From an uncultured Marvinbryantia sp. (GTDB lineage Bacteria > Bacillota > Clostridia > Lachnospirales > Lachnospiraceae), in NCBI GenBank assembly GCA_934373455.1, contig CAKRON010000067.1, positions 1 to 14,109 on the forward strand: a DNA stretch of 14,109 nucleotides, in the 5' to 3' direction. The notes under the pieces are model-generated. The model was given only the letters and a program-made list of their open reading frames with translations, was not told the DNA's origin and did no database searches. Positions 13,618 to 14,109 of the stretch are shown here, in pieces (the stretch's first letter is position 1; each line of letters begins with the position of its first letter). The translations under genes and the position numbers were made by a program.

Positions 13618-13680
13618 TGCCAAAAATTGTGAATGAACCAAAGATCAAAAATAAAATAGTCATTAACAAAGATATGTAAA
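13618..13680 (+). CDS. Short ORF (20 aa) with ribosome site inside a hairpin
   Basis: ATG 13618, 20 codons (starts MPKIVNEPKIKNK, ends INKDM), with AGGGGGA about 8 bases upstream in the right arm of the inverted repeat. The peptide is Lys and Asn rich. It may be a leader peptide or the stub of a lost gene. The only other content of the 330-base stretch between 13444 and 13774 is the hairpins and the promoter below. Confidence 0.3.
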
Positions 13681-13700
13681 AGTGCTTATAAATATCTGAC

Positions 13701-13729
13701 TTGACAAATAAACGACCGTTTACTATAAT
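13701..13729 (+). promoter_or_regulatory. Perfect consensus sigma-A promoter of TetR regulator 3
   Basis: TTGACA (13701-13706), 17-base spacer, TATAAT (13724-13729): a full match to the housekeeping consensus. Such strength suggests that the gene is held down by repression, most simply by its own product. Confidence 0.85.
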
Positions 13730-13750
13730 TGGGATGTGAACGGTCGTTTA
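13709..13750. promoter_or_regulatory. Double TetR-type operator
   Basis: Two near-palindromes, TAAACGACCGTTTA (13709-13722) between the -35 and -10, and TGAACGGTCGTTTA (13737-13750) just after the -10, are inverted copies of each other with centres 28 bases apart. TAAACG-N2-CGTTTA is the form of a TetR-dimer site. Occupying either would block RNA polymerase. Confidence 0.75.
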
Positions 13751-13774
13751 TTTTGCGGAGCGGGAGGTTTGAGT

Positions 13775-14109
13775 ATGTCAAATACTACAAAAGAAGATAT
13801 ATTGATTGTTGCATTGCATTTATTTGCGAGAGATGGATACGAAGCAGTTTCTGTCAGTCAGATTGCGGGTGAGCTTGGCATGACAAAAGGTGCATTGTAT
13901 AGGCATTATGAGAGTAAGAGAGATATTTTTGAACATATTGTAAAAAGGATGGAGCAGGGTGATGGCGAACAGGCAGGAGAATATGATATGCCTGCTGATA
14001 AAAAGGAAAATGAACCTGAACAGTATGAAGAGATTTCTGCGGACAATTTCATGGAATACAGTAAATCTATGTTTTCGTATTGGACAGAAAATGATTTTGC
14101 ATCATCATT
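13775..14109 (+). CDS. TetR/AcrR-type regulator 3 (cut by the window end)
   Basis: The first 111 residues of a TetR regulator, continuing past the window. The helix-turn-helix is MSNTTKEDILIVALHLFARDGYEAVSVSQIAGELGMTKGALYRHY (residues 1-45), with the recognition helix LGMTKGALYRHYESK. This differs from regulators 1 and 2 (no DRRT, TFYLHY replaced by ALYRHY), so it belongs to a different TetR branch. GGGAGG lies 7 bases before the ATG. The residues from about 65 to 92 are unusually acidic (EQAGEYDMPADKKENEPEQYEE). Target genes are probably downstream of the window, and self-repression is likely from the operator pair in front. Confidence 0.88.
   Translation, partial: MSNTTKEDILIVALHLFARDGYEAVSVSQIAGELGMTKGALYRHYESKRDIFEHIVKRMEQGDGEQAGEYDMPADKKENEPEQYEEISADNFMEYSKSMFSYWTENDFASS

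Noticed and set aside
1..14109. CRISPR array, tRNA or rRNA genes
   Set aside because: No regularly spaced direct repeats and no tRNA or rRNA-like stretches were seen on reading both strands.

Overview
The window looks like a chromosomal accessory region from a low-to-mid GC anaerobic Firmicute, most likely a gut Clostridia/Lachnospiraceae-type bacterium. The evidence is strong AGGAGG-type ribosome binding sites, TTGACA/TATAAT promoters, a CooC-type nickel ATPase, DUF3786 genes, and debris of Firmicute conjugative elements. I see no tRNA, rRNA or CRISPR array.

Layout. (1) 1-890: a radical SAM protein. (2) 890-1850: a graveyard of mobile-element pieces: two small ORFs, a stretch resembling the 5' part of a group II intron without its reverse transcriptase, and the first 30 codons of a ParM/actin-like gene on the minus strand. 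(3) 2020-3530 (minus): an ECF sigma factor and its zinc-binding, multi-spanning anti-sigma factor, overlapping, behind an ECF-type self-promoter; the sigma gene probably starts at CTG. Just upstream is a frameshifted mobC-like gene. (4) 3945-9266: two paralogous TetR regulators, both on the minus strand, bracket a plus-strand run of four SIR2-fold genes of the class M (SirTM, ADP-ribosyltransferase-like) type, with a DUF3786 gene between copies 2 and 3. Copies 1 and 2 are intact, copy 3 has lost about 68 codons with a frameshift, and copy 4 is heavily decayed. A truncated membrane gene follows. (5) 9338-10934: a CooC-type ATPase with a CxC metal motif, a second cooC as a pseudogene, a 64-residue zinc ribbon and a DUF3786-like fragment, closed by a strong bidirectional terminator. 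(6) 10955-13443: an AraC regulator divergent from a 72-residue unknown protein and an MFS transporter. (7) 13444-14109: hairpins, a 20-codon ORF whose ribosome site lies in a hairpin, and the 5' part of a third TetR gene behind a consensus promoter with two operator-like palindromes.

How they fit together. The central block (4-5) is the most interesting. Tandem class M sirtuins, which in known systems modify a carrier protein with ADP-ribose using NAD, sit with DUF3786 and CooC genes of the kind found near nickel/corrinoid C1 metabolism, under two sister TetR regulators. The usual SirTM partners (macrodomain, GcvH-L, LplA2) are absent here. Copy 1 has altered NAD-site residues while copy 2 keeps the SirTM pattern, suggesting division of labour. 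The block is decaying in its second half. Functional links between the parts are inference from position only.
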